DNA of 42,278 nt from Pseudomonadota bacterium. Its GTDB lineage: Bacteria > Pseudomonadota > Alphaproteobacteria > Sphingomonadales > Sphingomonadaceae. The DNA lies in contig CAUJJI010000062.1 in the NCBI GenBank assembly GCA_963205265.1, positions 1 to 42,278 on the forward strand, given 5' to 3'. The notes under the pieces are model-generated. The model was not told the DNA's origin. It searched no databases and worked only from the letters and a program-made list of their open reading frames with translations. The number at the start of each line of letters is the position of its first letter. Within the stretch, counting starts at the first letter, position 1. Positions 24,441-33,288 of this stretch are shown here, piece after piece. The translations under genes were made by a program, and so were the position numbers.

Positions 24441-26183
24441 GTGAGCGAGGAGCGCAGCGGCGCAAGCATCCTGGTCGAAAGCCTGGTCCGCCAGGGAGTC
24501 GAAGTCGTGTTCGGCTACCCCGGCGGCGCCGTGCTGCCGATCTACGACGCCCTTTTCAGCGACGAGCGCCTGCGCCACATTCTCGTGCGGCACGAGGCCG
24601 CCGCCGCCCATGCCGCCGAAGGCTATGCCCGTTCGACCGGCAAGCCCGGCGTCGTGCTCGTCACTTCGGGCCCGGGCGCGACCAATGCCATCACCGGCAT
24701 CACCGACGCCTTCATGGATTCGATCCCGATGGTCGTCATCACCGGCCAGGTCGCGACCGGCCTGATCGGCACCGACGCCTTCCAGGAAGCCGACACGATC
24801 GGCATCTCGCGCCACTGCACCAAGCACAACTACCTGGTGAAGGACCCGGCCGAGCTTGCCGCGACGATCGACGAGGCGTTCCAGATCGCCACGACCGGGC
24901 GACCCGGCCCGGTGGTCATCGACATCCCCAAGGACGTCCAGGTCGCCTCGGCGCTGTGGCACGAGGGCGCGCCGCAGCGGCGCAACCGCTATTCGCCCAG
25001 GCTCGAAGGCAGCGCCGACGAGATCGCCGAGGCGGTCGATCTGCTCGCCCGCTCGCACGCCCCGGTGTTCTACACCGGCGGCGGCGTGATCAACTCGGGC
25101 CCCTATGCGACCGAGCTGCTGCGCAGGCTGCAGGCGCTGACCGGCGCGCCGACGACCTCGACGCTGATGGGCCTCGGCGCCTTCCCCGCCGATCATCCCG
25201 ACTGGCTCGGCATGCTCGGCATGCACGGCACCTACGAAGCCAACATGGCGATGAACCGCGCGGACCTCGTCGTCTGCATCGGCGCGCGCTTCGACGACCG
25301 CGTGACCGGCCGGCTCGACGCCTTCTCGCCCGATTCGACCAAGATCCACATCGACATCGACCGATCGTCGATCAACAAGACCGTCGCTGTCGACCTGCCG
25401 ATCGTCGGCGATTGCGCGCGCGTGCTCGAGCAGATCATCGAGCTCTGGGGCAACCGCAAGGCGAACGACCTGTCCCGCTGGAAGGCCGAGATCGAGACCT
25501 GGCGCGCGCGCAAGAGCCTGGCCTACCCGCGCAACAAGACCGCGATCATGCCGCAGCTCGCGGTCGAGCGGCTGTTCGAGCTGACTCGCAGCCGCAACCC
25601 GATCATCAGCACCGAGGTCGGCCAGCACCAGATGTGGGCGGCGCAGTACTTCCCGTTCTTCGAGCCGAACCGCTGGCTCACTTCGGGCGGGCTCGGGACG
25701 ATGGGCTACGGCTTGCCCGCGGCGATCGGCGCGCAGCTGGGCAATCCGGACGACCTCGTCATCGACATCGCCGGCGACGCCTCGATCCAGATGAACATCC
25801 AGGAGCTCGGCACGGCGACGCAGTACCGGCTGCCGGTCAAGGTCTTCATCCTCAACAACCAGTGGATGGGCATGGTCCGCCAGTGGCAGGAGCTGACTTA
25901 CGAGAGCCGCTATTCGAACTCCTATTCGGACAGCCTGCCCGACTTCGTGAAACTGGCCGAGGCCTACGGCTGGAAAGGCATCCGCATTGAGGACGAAAGC
26001 CAGCTCGACGCCGGTATCCTCGAGATGATGGCCTATGACGGCCCGGTGATCGTCGACTGCCAGATCCACAACGAGGCCAATTGCTTCCCGATGATCCCCT
26101 CGGGCGCGGCGCATACCGACATGATCCTCTACGGCGACACCGTCGCCGGGACGATGGACGACGAAGCGAAGGCGCTGGTGTAA
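24441..26183 (+). CDS. ilvB: Acetolactate synthase large (catalytic) subunit
   Basis: IlvB condenses two pyruvates, or pyruvate and 2-oxobutyrate, using thiamine diphosphate and FAD; it is the first common step to valine, leucine and isoleucine. The 580 residues start [20 protein letters not shown]. The N-terminal ThDP domain has [15 protein letters not shown] and the catalytic-Glu region [15 protein letters not shown]; the central domain carries [16 protein letters not shown]; the C-terminal ThDP-binding motif [12 protein letters not shown] runs to [12 protein letters not shown]. The start is GTG at 24441, with a GAAGGATCGAG ribosome binding region. ilvN starts four bases after the stop, so the two subunits are co-translated. 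Confidence 0.97.
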   Translation: MSEERSGASILVESLVRQGVEVVFGYPGGAVLPIYDALFSDERLRHILVRHEAAAAHAAEGYARSTGKPGVVLVTSGPGATNAITGITDAFMDSIPMVVITGQVATGLIGTDAFQEADTIGISRHCTKHNYLVKDPAELAATIDEAFQIATTGRPGPVVIDIPKDVQVASALWHEGAPQRRNRYSPRLEGSADEIAEAVDLLARSHAPVFYTGGGVINSGPYATELLRRLQALTGAPTTSTLMGLGAFPADHPDWLGMLGMHGTYEANMAMNRADLVVCIGARFDDRVTGRLDAFSPDSTKIHIDIDRSSINKTVAVDLPIVGDCARVLEQIIELWGNRKANDLSRWKAEIETWRARKSLAYPRNKTAIMPQLAVERLFELTRSRNPIISTEVGQHQMWAAQYFPFFEPNRWLTSGGLGTMGYGLPAAIGAQLGNPDDLVIDIAGDASIQMNIQELGTATQYRLPVKVFILNNQWMGMVRQWQELTYESRYSNSYSDSLPDFVKLAEAYGWKGIRIEDESQLDAGILEMMAYDGPVIVDCQIHNEANCFPMIPSGAAHTDMILYGDTVAGTMDDEAKALV

Positions 26184-26187
26184 GCTC

Positions 26188-26706
26188 ATGATGAAGATCA
26201 AGCACGAGACATCCGAACGGCATGTCCTGGCCATCACGGTCGACAACGAGGCGGGCATCCTCGCCAAGATCGCCGGCCTGTTCACCGCGCGCGGCTACAA
26301 CATCGACAGCCTGACCGTGGCCGACATCACCGAGAACCACTCGGTCAGCCGGATCACCATCGTCACCCATGGCCCGCCGGCGCAGATCGACCAGGTCCAC
26401 GCGCAGCTCGAGCGGCTGGTGCCGGTGCACAAGGTCGTCGACCTGACCGAGGTCGGCCCCTACGTCGAGCGCGAGCTGGCGCTGGTGAAAGTCGCCGGCA
26501 CCGGCGACATCAGGGTCGAGGCGCTGCGGGTGGCCGACATCTTCCGCGCCAAGGTGGTCGACACATCGACCAGGAGCTTCGTCTTCGAGATCACCGGTCC
26601 GCCCGACAAGATCGACAGCTTCGTCGCGCTGATGCGCGACCTCGGGCTGGTCGAGGTCGGACGCACCGGCATCGTCGGGATGATCCGGGGGGCCGAAGGG
26701 GCCTGA
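26188..26706 (+). CDS. ilvN: Acetolactate synthase small (regulatory) subunit
   Basis: IlvN binds the catalytic subunit, raises its activity and confers feedback inhibition by valine. The 172 residues begin with an ACT domain (LAITVDNEAGILAKIAGLFT, then RGYNIDSLTVADI) and continue into the C-terminal ACT-like half (RVEALRVADIFRAKVVDTST), typical of the long small-subunit form. Two ATG codons stand together at 26188. It is followed by a family A repeat and then ilvC. Confidence 0.97.
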   Translation: MMKIKHETSERHVLAITVDNEAGILAKIAGLFTARGYNIDSLTVADITENHSVSRITIVTHGPPAQIDQVHAQLERLVPVHKVVDLTEVGPYVERELALVKVAGTGDIRVEALRVADIFRAKVVDTSTRSFVFEITGPPDKIDSFVALMRDLGLVEVGRTGIVGMIRGAEGA

Positions 26707-27864
<1,158 letters not shown>

Positions 27865-27874
27865 GGCGCAGCCT

Positions 27875-27991
27875 GATCCTCCCCTGTAAGGGGAGGTGGC
27901 AGGCGCGTAGCGGCCGACGGAGGGGTGTCACCGCTGGTGGCGACACCCCTCCACCGCCTTGGCGGTCCCCCTCCCCCTATGGGGAAGGATC
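27875..27991. repeat. Palindromic intergenic repeat (family B)
   Basis: The element runs from GATCCTCCCCTGTAAGGGGA to CCCCCTATGGGGAAGGATC. A centre of GGGGTGTCACCGCTGGTGGC and GACACCCCTCC forms a second nested palindrome. It relates to the copy at 31962-32105 by its CTCCCC/GGGGAG ends and GGTCCCCCTC segment. It fills the gap between the convergent ilvC and epoxide hydrolase genes. Confidence 0.8.
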
Positions 27992-27997
27992 ATTGCT

Positions 27998-29134
27998 TCA
28001 CCGCATCAGCGCGAAGCACTTTCGCAGTTCCCCCACGAACAGCTCCGGCTGTTCCCAGGCTGCGAAGTGCCCTCCGCGGTCGAGTTCGTTCCAGTAGACG
28101 AGCTGCGGGTAGCGCTGCTCCATCCAGTGGCGCGGCACCGGCATGATGTCCCCGGGAAAGGCGCTGGCGCCGGCGGGGAGCGCAATGATACCGTCGTTGC
28201 CGCCCCCGAAGCTTTCCCAGTAGAGCCGCGCCGCCGATGCGCCGGTGCCGGACAGCCAGTAGACCATGATGTTGTCGAGCACCGCGTCGCGGCCGAGCGT
28301 GTCCCAGGCCTGGCCCGGATTGTCGCTCCAGACCTGCAGCTTCTCGTAGATCCAGCCCGCCAGACCGACCGGCGAATCGACCAGGCCGTAGCCGAGCGAC
28401 TGCGGGCGCGTCGCCTGCTGCTTCGAATAGCCCGAATCCCAGTCGTAGTAGTAGCGGACGCGCTCGATCGTGCGGCGGTCCGCCTCGGTGGGGTTCTCGC
28501 GCACGGACTTCGGTGCGCGCGCGATCGGCATGTTGACGTGGATGCCGATGCAACCCGGCGGCGCCTGCTCGCCGATCGAGTTGGTGACGAAGGCGCCCCA
28601 GTCGCCGCCCTGTGCCACCCAGCGGGTATAGCCGAGCCGCCGCATCAGTTCCGCCCAGGCGCCGGCGATCTTCTCGACGCCCCAGCCGGTGGCGGCGGGC
28701 TTGGCCGAGAAGCCGTAACCCGGCAGCGAGGGTGCGACGACGTGGAACGCGTCCCCGGCCCTCCCGCCGTGGGCGACCGGATCGGTCAGCGGCCCGATCA
28801 CCTCGAGGAATTCGACGACCGAGCCCGGCCAGCCGTGAGTCAGCACCAGCGGCAGGGCATCGCGATGCGGCGAGCGGACGTGGAGGAAATGGATGTCGAG
28901 CCCGTCGATCCCGGTGACGAACTGGTCGAAGGCGTTGAGCCGCGCCTCGCCCGCGCGCCAGTCGTAGCTCTCCCGCCAGTAGGCGACGAGCTCCTGCAGC
29001 ACGGCAAGCGGCGTACCCTGCGACCAGTCGTCGACAGTCTCCTTCTCGGGCCAGCGCGTGAGGTCGAGGCGGCGGGCGAGGTCGTCGAGCTGCTCCTGCG
29101 GCACGGCGACGCGGAAAGGGCGGATCTCGGTCAT
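27998..29134 (-). CDS. Epoxide hydrolase, alpha/beta-hydrolase fold with EHN domain
   Basis: A 378-residue hydrolase that would open epoxide rings to diols. It has the N-terminal EHN region typical of bacterial and microsomal-type epoxide hydrolases (residues 1-110). The oxyanion motif is HGWPGS (100-105), the nucleophile is Asp178 in GGDWGAF and the catalytic His356 lies in GGHFAAWEQP. The natural substrate is unknown; environmental sphingomonads often carry several such enzymes for xenobiotics. No signal peptide is present. The TSUP permease gene ends 19 bases downstream of... its start side, i.e. the two are adjacent and co-oriented. Confidence 0.93.
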   Translation of the reverse strand: MTEIRPFRVAVPQEQLDDLARRLDLTRWPEKETVDDWSQGTPLAVLQELVAYWRESYDWRAGEARLNAFDQFVTGIDGLDIHFLHVRSPHRDALPLVLTHGWPGSVVEFLEVIGPLTDPVAHGGRAGDAFHVVAPSLPGYGFSAKPAATGWGVEKIAGAWAELMRRLGYTRWVAQGGDWGAFVTNSIGEQAPPGCIGIHVNMPIARAPKSVRENPTEADRRTIERVRYYYDWDSGYSKQQATRPQSLGYGLVDSPVGLAGWIYEKLQVWSDNPGQAWDTLGRDAVLDNIMVYWLSGTGASAARLYWESFGGGNDGIIALPAGASAFPGDIMPVPRHWMEQRYPQLVYWNELDRGGHFAAWEQPELFVGELRKCFALMR

Positions 29135-29153
29135 GGGTCGAGGCTAGCCGATC

Positions 29154-29930
29154 CTAGCCGAACAACAACCAGAACGAGTTTTCCGGATCGGCCAGCAGCT
29201 TGACCGTCAGGGCAAAGGACACCACCACCAGCAGCGGCCGCACGCCCTTGCCGCCGTAGCGGATGGCGAGCCGCGCGCCGAGCTGGTTGCCGATGACGTT
29301 GGCCGCCGCCATCGACAGGCCGAGCAGCCACAGCACCTTGCCCCCGACGATCATCACGGTGAGCCCGGCCACGTTGGTGGCGAGGTTGAGCAGCTTGGCA
29401 TTGGCGATCGCCCGCACCAGTGCCAGCCCGCCGAGCGCGACCAGCGCAGTGGTGAAGAACGAACCGGTGCCGGGCCCGAAGAAGCCGTCGTAGAAGCCGA
29501 TGCCCGCCGCCAGCAGCGAAAGCCCCGGTCGGCCCAGCCGGGCGTGCCGCTCGACTTCGCCCAGGCTCGGCGCGAGCAGCAGGTAGATCCCCATGGCGAT
29601 CAGCAGGAACGGCACGATCGCCGAAAGGAAACCGGGGTCGACGAACTGCACCGCCGTCCCGCCCGCTGCCGAGCCGACGAAGGCTGCGGCGACCGGCATG
29701 GCGAACCAGCGCAGGTCGACGTGCCCGGCCTTGAGGAAGGTATAGACCGCCGATGAGGTCCCGATCGTGCTCTGCAGCTTGTTGGTGGCGAGCGCCGAGA
29801 CCGGCGGCACTCCCGCCGCCATCAGCGCCGGGATGGTCAGCAGCCCCCCGCCCCCCGCCAGGGCGTCGATCGCGCCGGCCAGGAAAGCGGTGGCGGACAG
29901 CAGCAGCAGCACTTCGCCGGTCAGTTCCAT
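29154..29930 (-). CDS. TSUP-family permease (TauE/SafE type)
   Basis: A 258-residue integral membrane protein of the sulfite exporter TauE/SafE (TSUP) family. About seven or eight hydrophobic segments are visible, including LLLLSATAFLAGAIDALAGG, FLSAIVPFLLIAMGIYLLLA, GLSLLAAGIGFYDGFFGPG and LLVVVSFALTVKLLA. The family signature GAIDALAGGGGLLTIPAL occurs at the N terminus and its half-repeat GFYDGFFGPGTGSFF mid-protein. The family moves sulfur compounds or organic anions, but substrate cannot be assigned. The ATG at 29930 fits the first membrane segment; the longer frame upstream is not hydrophobic and is rejected. The epoxide hydrolase follows after 19 bases, so they may be co-transcribed. 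Confidence 0.92.
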   Translation of the reverse strand: MELTGEVLLLLSATAFLAGAIDALAGGGGLLTIPALMAAGVPPVSALATNKLQSTIGTSSAVYTFLKAGHVDLRWFAMPVAAAFVGSAAGGTAVQFVDPGFLSAIVPFLLIAMGIYLLLAPSLGEVERHARLGRPGLSLLAAGIGFYDGFFGPGTGSFFTTALVALGGLALVRAIANAKLLNLATNVAGLTVMIVGGKVLWLLGLSMAAANVIGNQLGARLAIRYGGKGVRPLLVVVSFALTVKLLADPENSFWLLFG

Positions 29931-30005
29931 GCCGCAACCTTCGCCTTTCCTGCGCCCCGCGCAAATACGCTTTCCTACACCCCCCGTTTCGCGCGAAGAG
30001 CAATC

Positions 30006-30026
30006 CGAATCGAGCGAAGCGATTCG
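30006..30026. repeat. Perfect inverted repeat in the TSUP-leuA gap
   Basis: CGAATCG (30006-30012) and CGATTCG (30020-30026) flank AGCGAAG. It sits 76 bases upstream of the TSUP gene start and 125 bases upstream of the leuA leader, so it could be an operator or a small hairpin. Nothing else supports a role. Confidence 0.4.
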
Positions 30027-30114
30027 CCTTTCCCCAGCAGAACCACCCGCCAGCCCCCCGGCCCAGACCGAAAGCGCGCCCATGATTCGACCGATCGCCC
30101 CCGCCCCTCCGCCC

Positions 30115-30143
30115 TTTACAAGCGCGGCGCGAATCCCCATAGG
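30115..30143 (+). promoter_or_regulatory. Possible promoter for the leuA leader
   Basis: TTTACA (30115-30120) is followed 17 bases later by CATAGG (30138-30143), just before the leader ATG at 30151. Both boxes are imperfect. Confidence 0.3.
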
Positions 30144-30150
30144 CTTGGCC

Positions 30151-30201
30151 ATGACCGTTCGGCTTGGCCTTCTCCTGCGACTTATCCGCCCTTGGGCGTG
30201 A
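30151..30201 (+). CDS. leuA leader peptide (Leu-rich)
   Basis: A 16-residue ORF encodes MTVRLGLLLRLIRPWA. Five of the 16 codons are Leu (CTT, CTT, CTC, CTG, CTT between 30163 and 30183), including three in a row. It ends 87 bases before leuA. This is the signature of ribosome-mediated attenuation: ribosomes stall on Leu codons when leucyl-tRNA is scarce. The initiation region GGCTTGGCC has only a weak ribosome binding site. An in-frame ATG at 30082 would give a longer version, but the Leu-rich core is the same. Confidence 0.7.
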   Translation: MTVRLGLLLRLIRPWA

Positions 30202-30247
30202 GCTGAGGCGTCGTTTCTGCGGCGCCGGTGGCGCCCAAGGGGTTCTT
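30189..30247 (+). promoter_or_regulatory. leuA attenuator with alternative RNA hairpins
   Basis: CCCTTGGGCG (30189-30198), inside the last leader codons, is perfectly complementary to CGCCCAAGGG (30232-30241). A competing hairpin forms from GGCGCC (30221-30226) and GGCGCC (30230-30235). A ribosome finishing the leader would cover the first arm and leave the second hairpin, followed by CAAGGGGTTCTT. A ribosome stalled at Leu codons would leave the first arm free to disrupt it. The U tract is poor, so the terminator strength is uncertain. Confidence 0.6.
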
Positions 30248-30288
30248 CACCGCCAACCAGCCGCAGACATTCCAAGCGAGATTCCATC

Positions 30289-31956
30289 ATGACGATGCTG
30301 ACAGACCCTTCGGTCAAGTACCGGCCGTTCCAGCCCATCAACCTGCCCGACCGCCAGTGGCCGAGCCGCACGATCACGCAGCCGCCGCGGTGGCTTTCCA
30401 CCGACCTGCGCGACGGCAACCAGGCGCTGATCGACCCGATGGGCGCCGAGAAGAAAAGCCGGTTCTTCGACCTCTTGATCAAGGTCGGGCTCAAGGAGAT
30501 CGAAGTCGGCTTCCCCAGCGCGGGCGCGACCGAATTCGATTTCATCCGCGGCCTGGTCGATTCGGGGCGGATCCCCGACGACGTCCTGGTCCAGGTGCTG
30601 ACCCAGTCGCGCCAGGACCTGATCACCACCTCGTTCGAAAGCCTCGCCGGCGCGCGGGCGGCGATCGTCCACCTCTACAACGCGGTGTCGCCGCTGTGGC
30701 GGCAAGTGGTGTTCGGGCTGGAGAAGTCGGAGATCAAGGACATCGCCACTGCGGGCGCCAAGGTGCTGCGCGACCAGGCGGCGCGCTTCCCGCAGACCGA
30801 CTGGCACTTCGAATATTCGCCCGAGACCTTCTCCACCGCCGAACTCGATTTCAGCCTCGAATGCTGCGAGGCGGTGATGGCGATCCTCAGGCCCACGCCC
30901 GATCACCCGATCATCCTCAACCTGCCCGCGACGGTCGAGGCGGCGACGCCCAACATCTACGCCGACCAGATCGAATACTTCTGCCGCAACCTGCCCAACC
31001 GCGAAAGCGCGGTGATCTCGCTCCACACGCACAACGACCGCGGCACCGGCGTCGCCGCGGCCGAGCTGGGGCTGATGGCGGGCGCCGATCGGGTCGAGGG
31101 CTGCCTGTTCGGCAACGGCGAGCGCACCGGCAACTGCTGCCTGGTGACCGTCGCGCTCAACCTGTACACCCAGGGCGTCAACCCGAGGCTCGACTTCTCG
31201 GACATCGACGAGGTGATCCAGACGGTCGAATACTGCAACCAGCTGCCCGTGCCCGAGCGGCATCCCTACGGCGGCGAACTGGTCTTCACCGCCTTTTCAG
31301 GCAGCCACCAGGACGCCATCAAGAAGGGCTTCGCCGCGCAGGAACAGCGCAACGACCAGCTCTGGTCGGTGCCCTACCTGCCGATCGACCCTGCCGATCT
31401 CGGCCGCAGCTACGAGGCGGTGATCCGCGTCAACTCGCAGTCGGGCAAGGGCGGCTTCGCCTGGGTGCTCGAGCAGGACCAGGGCCTCAAGCTGCCCAAG
31501 CGGATGCAGGCACATTTCTCCAAGCACGTGCAGGAGCTCGCCGACGAGCTCGGCCGCGAGCTGCAGGCGAACGACATCTGGGAAGTGTTCCAGCGCGTCT
31601 ACCGCCTCGGCGGCGCACAGCGCTTCCAGCTCGATGACTACGAGGAAACGCGCGCATCGGACGGTTCGCGCGTCTTCGCCGGCAAGATCGCCGTGGACGG
31701 CAAAGTGCAGTCGGTCTCGGGCCGCGGCAACGGCCTGCTGTCGTCGGTGGTGGCGACGATCGACGACGCCTTCGGAGTGAAGCTCGAGATCCGCGACTAT
31801 TCGGAGCACGCACTGGCGAAAGGCGCCGACGCCCGCGCGGCGGCCTATGTCGAATGCGTCACGCCCGAAGGCAAGGTGATCTGGGGCGTCGGCGTCGACG
31901 AGGACGTCGCCACAGCCGGCGTCCGCGCAGTCCTGAGCGCCGCGAACGCGGTTTAG
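30289..31956 (+). CDS. leuA: 2-isopropylmalate synthase
   Basis: LeuA condenses 2-oxoisovalerate with acetyl-CoA, committing carbon to leucine. The 555 residues match the longer LeuA form. The TIM barrel carries STDLRDGNQALIDPM near residue 38 (substrate and metal) and SLHTHNDRGTGVAAAELGLMAGADRVEG near residue 245. A regulatory domain follows at about residues 430-555 (KIAVDGKVQSVSGRGNGLLSSVVATIDDAFG), consistent with leucine feedback. The first codons are MTMLTDPSVKYRPF. It is preceded by the leader peptide and attenuator. Its TAG shares bases with the TAA of the convergent dehydratase gene (31953-31956). Confidence 0.97.
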   Translation: MTMLTDPSVKYRPFQPINLPDRQWPSRTITQPPRWLSTDLRDGNQALIDPMGAEKKSRFFDLLIKVGLKEIEVGFPSAGATEFDFIRGLVDSGRIPDDVLVQVLTQSRQDLITTSFESLAGARAAIVHLYNAVSPLWRQVVFGLEKSEIKDIATAGAKVLRDQAARFPQTDWHFEYSPETFSTAELDFSLECCEAVMAILRPTPDHPIILNLPATVEAATPNIYADQIEYFCRNLPNRESAVISLHTHNDRGTGVAAAELGLMAGADRVEGCLFGNGERTGNCCLVTVALNLYTQGVNPRLDFSDIDEVIQTVEYCNQLPVPERHPYGGELVFTAFSGSHQDAIKKGFAAQEQRNDQLWSVPYLPIDPADLGRSYEAVIRVNSQSGKGGFAWVLEQDQGLKLPKRMQAHFSKHVQELADELGRELQANDIWEVFQRVYRLGGAQRFQLDDYEETRASDGSRVFAGKIAVDGKVQSVSGRGNGLLSSVVATIDDAFGVKLEIRDYSEHALAKGADARAAAYVECVTPEGKVIWGVGVDEDVATAGVRAVLSAANAV

Positions 31957-33272
31957 CTGCTAAATCCTCCCCAGAATGGGGAGGGGGACCGCCGCCGCAG
32001 GCGGTGGTGGAGGGGGCTATCCTCCTGGCACCGCGTCAATGAGGAGAGCCCCCTCCACCACGCCGCTGGGCGGCGCGGTCCCCCTGCCCGGGCGGGGGGG
32101 GATTTGGCGTTCTTGGGCAGTGCGAGTTCGGCCACGCCGGTGCACATCGTCGTGCCCTTCTGGTTCTTCCTCAGGTGCTTGACCTGGACGAGGTGCCGGC
32201 CTTCCTCGTCGACCATCTTGTCGACCACCTCGGCGGTCTGGATGGTCACGTCGCCCGACAGGGCCGGGCCGCGGTAGGCGGCGGTGGAATGGACGACCAT
32301 GCCGTGCTCGCCGGCCCAGCCGGTCAGGTAGTCGGTCACCCAGGCGCCCATCGAGGCGCCGTAGCCGTAGGCGCGCGGCATGCCGATCTTGCGGGCGTAC
32401 TTGGGGAACAGGTGCCCGCGCGACGGGCCGTAGTAGGCGCCGTCGGTCAGCTCGGGATTGATCCGCTCCATCACCGGGTCATTCTCGTGACCGGCCATCT
32501 CGGGCGTGAAGCCCAGCGCCGCGAGGTCGAGGTCGCGGCGGTCGAGCGTGCCCCAGGTGGTGAACAAATAGGCGCGCCATTCGGTGGTGAAGCTGGCGAT
32601 GGTATGCGGGCCGAAGACGCGCTCGGGCAACTGGTCGCCCAGGTTGACGTCGTCCCACCAGCGCTCGTCGTGGCCGAGGTCGTGCATCATCTGGACCCAG
32701 GCGAACTTGCGCTCCTCGAGCTGCTCCAGCTCGGCGTCGGTCCATTCGGGTTCGTCGAACTCGGCCTTGTTGACCGTGTCGCCGCCGGCGGCCGCGCGGT
32801 AGCGGATCGCGGTCGAGCGCTGCTTGGAGACCAGTTCGCCGGCCTGGTTGCGGTAGTAGTTGTCGCCGCGCTGGAAGCAGGTCGGGCCGAAGCCGGTGTT
32901 CTTGACCACGTAGTCGAAGGGAATGCGCTCGTTGGTCACCACTTCGCCGCCGAAGATGCGCGGGCCGTAGTGCCAGAACTCGTCGCCGCCGAACAGCAGG
33001 TGCGAATCCGGGATGCAGCCGACGCAGGACGGCGCCGTGCCGTGGCCGTCGTCCATGACGATCGGGAAGCTCTGCGGCGCGACCAGCCTGCCCCACTTGC
33101 TCGCCGCGGCATAGGCCGGGTCGAAATGCAGCAGGTTGGGGTAATGCATCGCATGGACCCAGCGCCGGATGTCGTTGTTGCCCAGCGGCTCGCGGATCGG
33201 CGAGGAATCGATCGGCTTGCCGAGGTACTGGTCGATGTCGGAACAGTCGAGCGTGTCGGTCTGCGTGGCCAT
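31953..33272 (-). CDS. FAS1-like/MaoC dehydratase-type protein with repeat-encoded C-terminal tail
   Basis: A 439-residue double-hotdog protein of the MaoC dehydratase type, expected to hydrate or dehydrate an acyl-CoA. The N-terminal FAS1-like dehydratase part includes DIRRWVHAMHYPNLLHFDP near residue 35; the second hotdog part includes GYGASMGAWVTDYLTGWAGEHG. It is a close paralog of the next gene, which ends LPKKPA. Here the matching LPKNA is followed by about 50 extra residues rich in Arg, Pro, Trp and Ser (GGPRRPAAWWRGLSS..., ending FWGGFSS). These are translated from the family B repeat at 31962-32105. The stop TAA overlaps the leuA stop. The ATG at 33272 aligns with the paralog start; substrate unknown. 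Confidence 0.88.
   Translation of the reverse strand: MATQTDTLDCSDIDQYLGKPIDSSPIREPLGNNDIRRWVHAMHYPNLLHFDPAYAAASKWGRLVAPQSFPIVMDDGHGTAPSCVGCIPDSHLLFGGDEFWHYGPRIFGGEVVTNERIPFDYVVKNTGFGPTCFQRGDNYYRNQAGELVSKQRSTAIRYRAAAGGDTVNKAEFDEPEWTDAELEQLEERKFAWVQMMHDLGHDERWWDDVNLGDQLPERVFGPHTIASFTTEWRAYLFTTWGTLDRRDLDLAALGFTPEMAGHENDPVMERINPELTDGAYYGPSRGHLFPKYARKIGMPRAYGYGASMGAWVTDYLTGWAGEHGMVVHSTAAYRGPALSGDVTIQTAEVVDKMVDEEGRHLVQVKHLRKNQKGTTMCTGVAELALPKNAKSPPARAGGPRRPAAWWRGLSSLTRCQEDSPLHHRLRRRSPSPFWGGFSS
31962..32105. repeat. Palindromic repeat (family B) overlapping the dehydratase 3' end
   Basis: The element begins AAATCCTCCCC and ends with the inverted GGATTT. Nested inverted segments include GGCGGTGGTGGAGGGGGC against GCCCCCTCCACCACGCC. 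Its 144 bases equal 48 codons and it is read in frame by the minus-strand gene, while on the plus strand it begins six bases after the leuA stop. It relates to the copy at 27875-27991. Confidence 0.85.
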
Positions 33273-33288
33273 GGCGTGGTCTTCCTTA

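Noticed and set aside
24405..26285. 626-codon open frame on the minus strand
   Set aside because: It is antisense to ilvB and ilvN, both clear by motif.
29988..29997. TTCGCGCGAA palindrome in the TSUP-leuA gap
   Set aside because: It is short and GC-rich, expected by chance in this genome, and has no position relation to a gene start.
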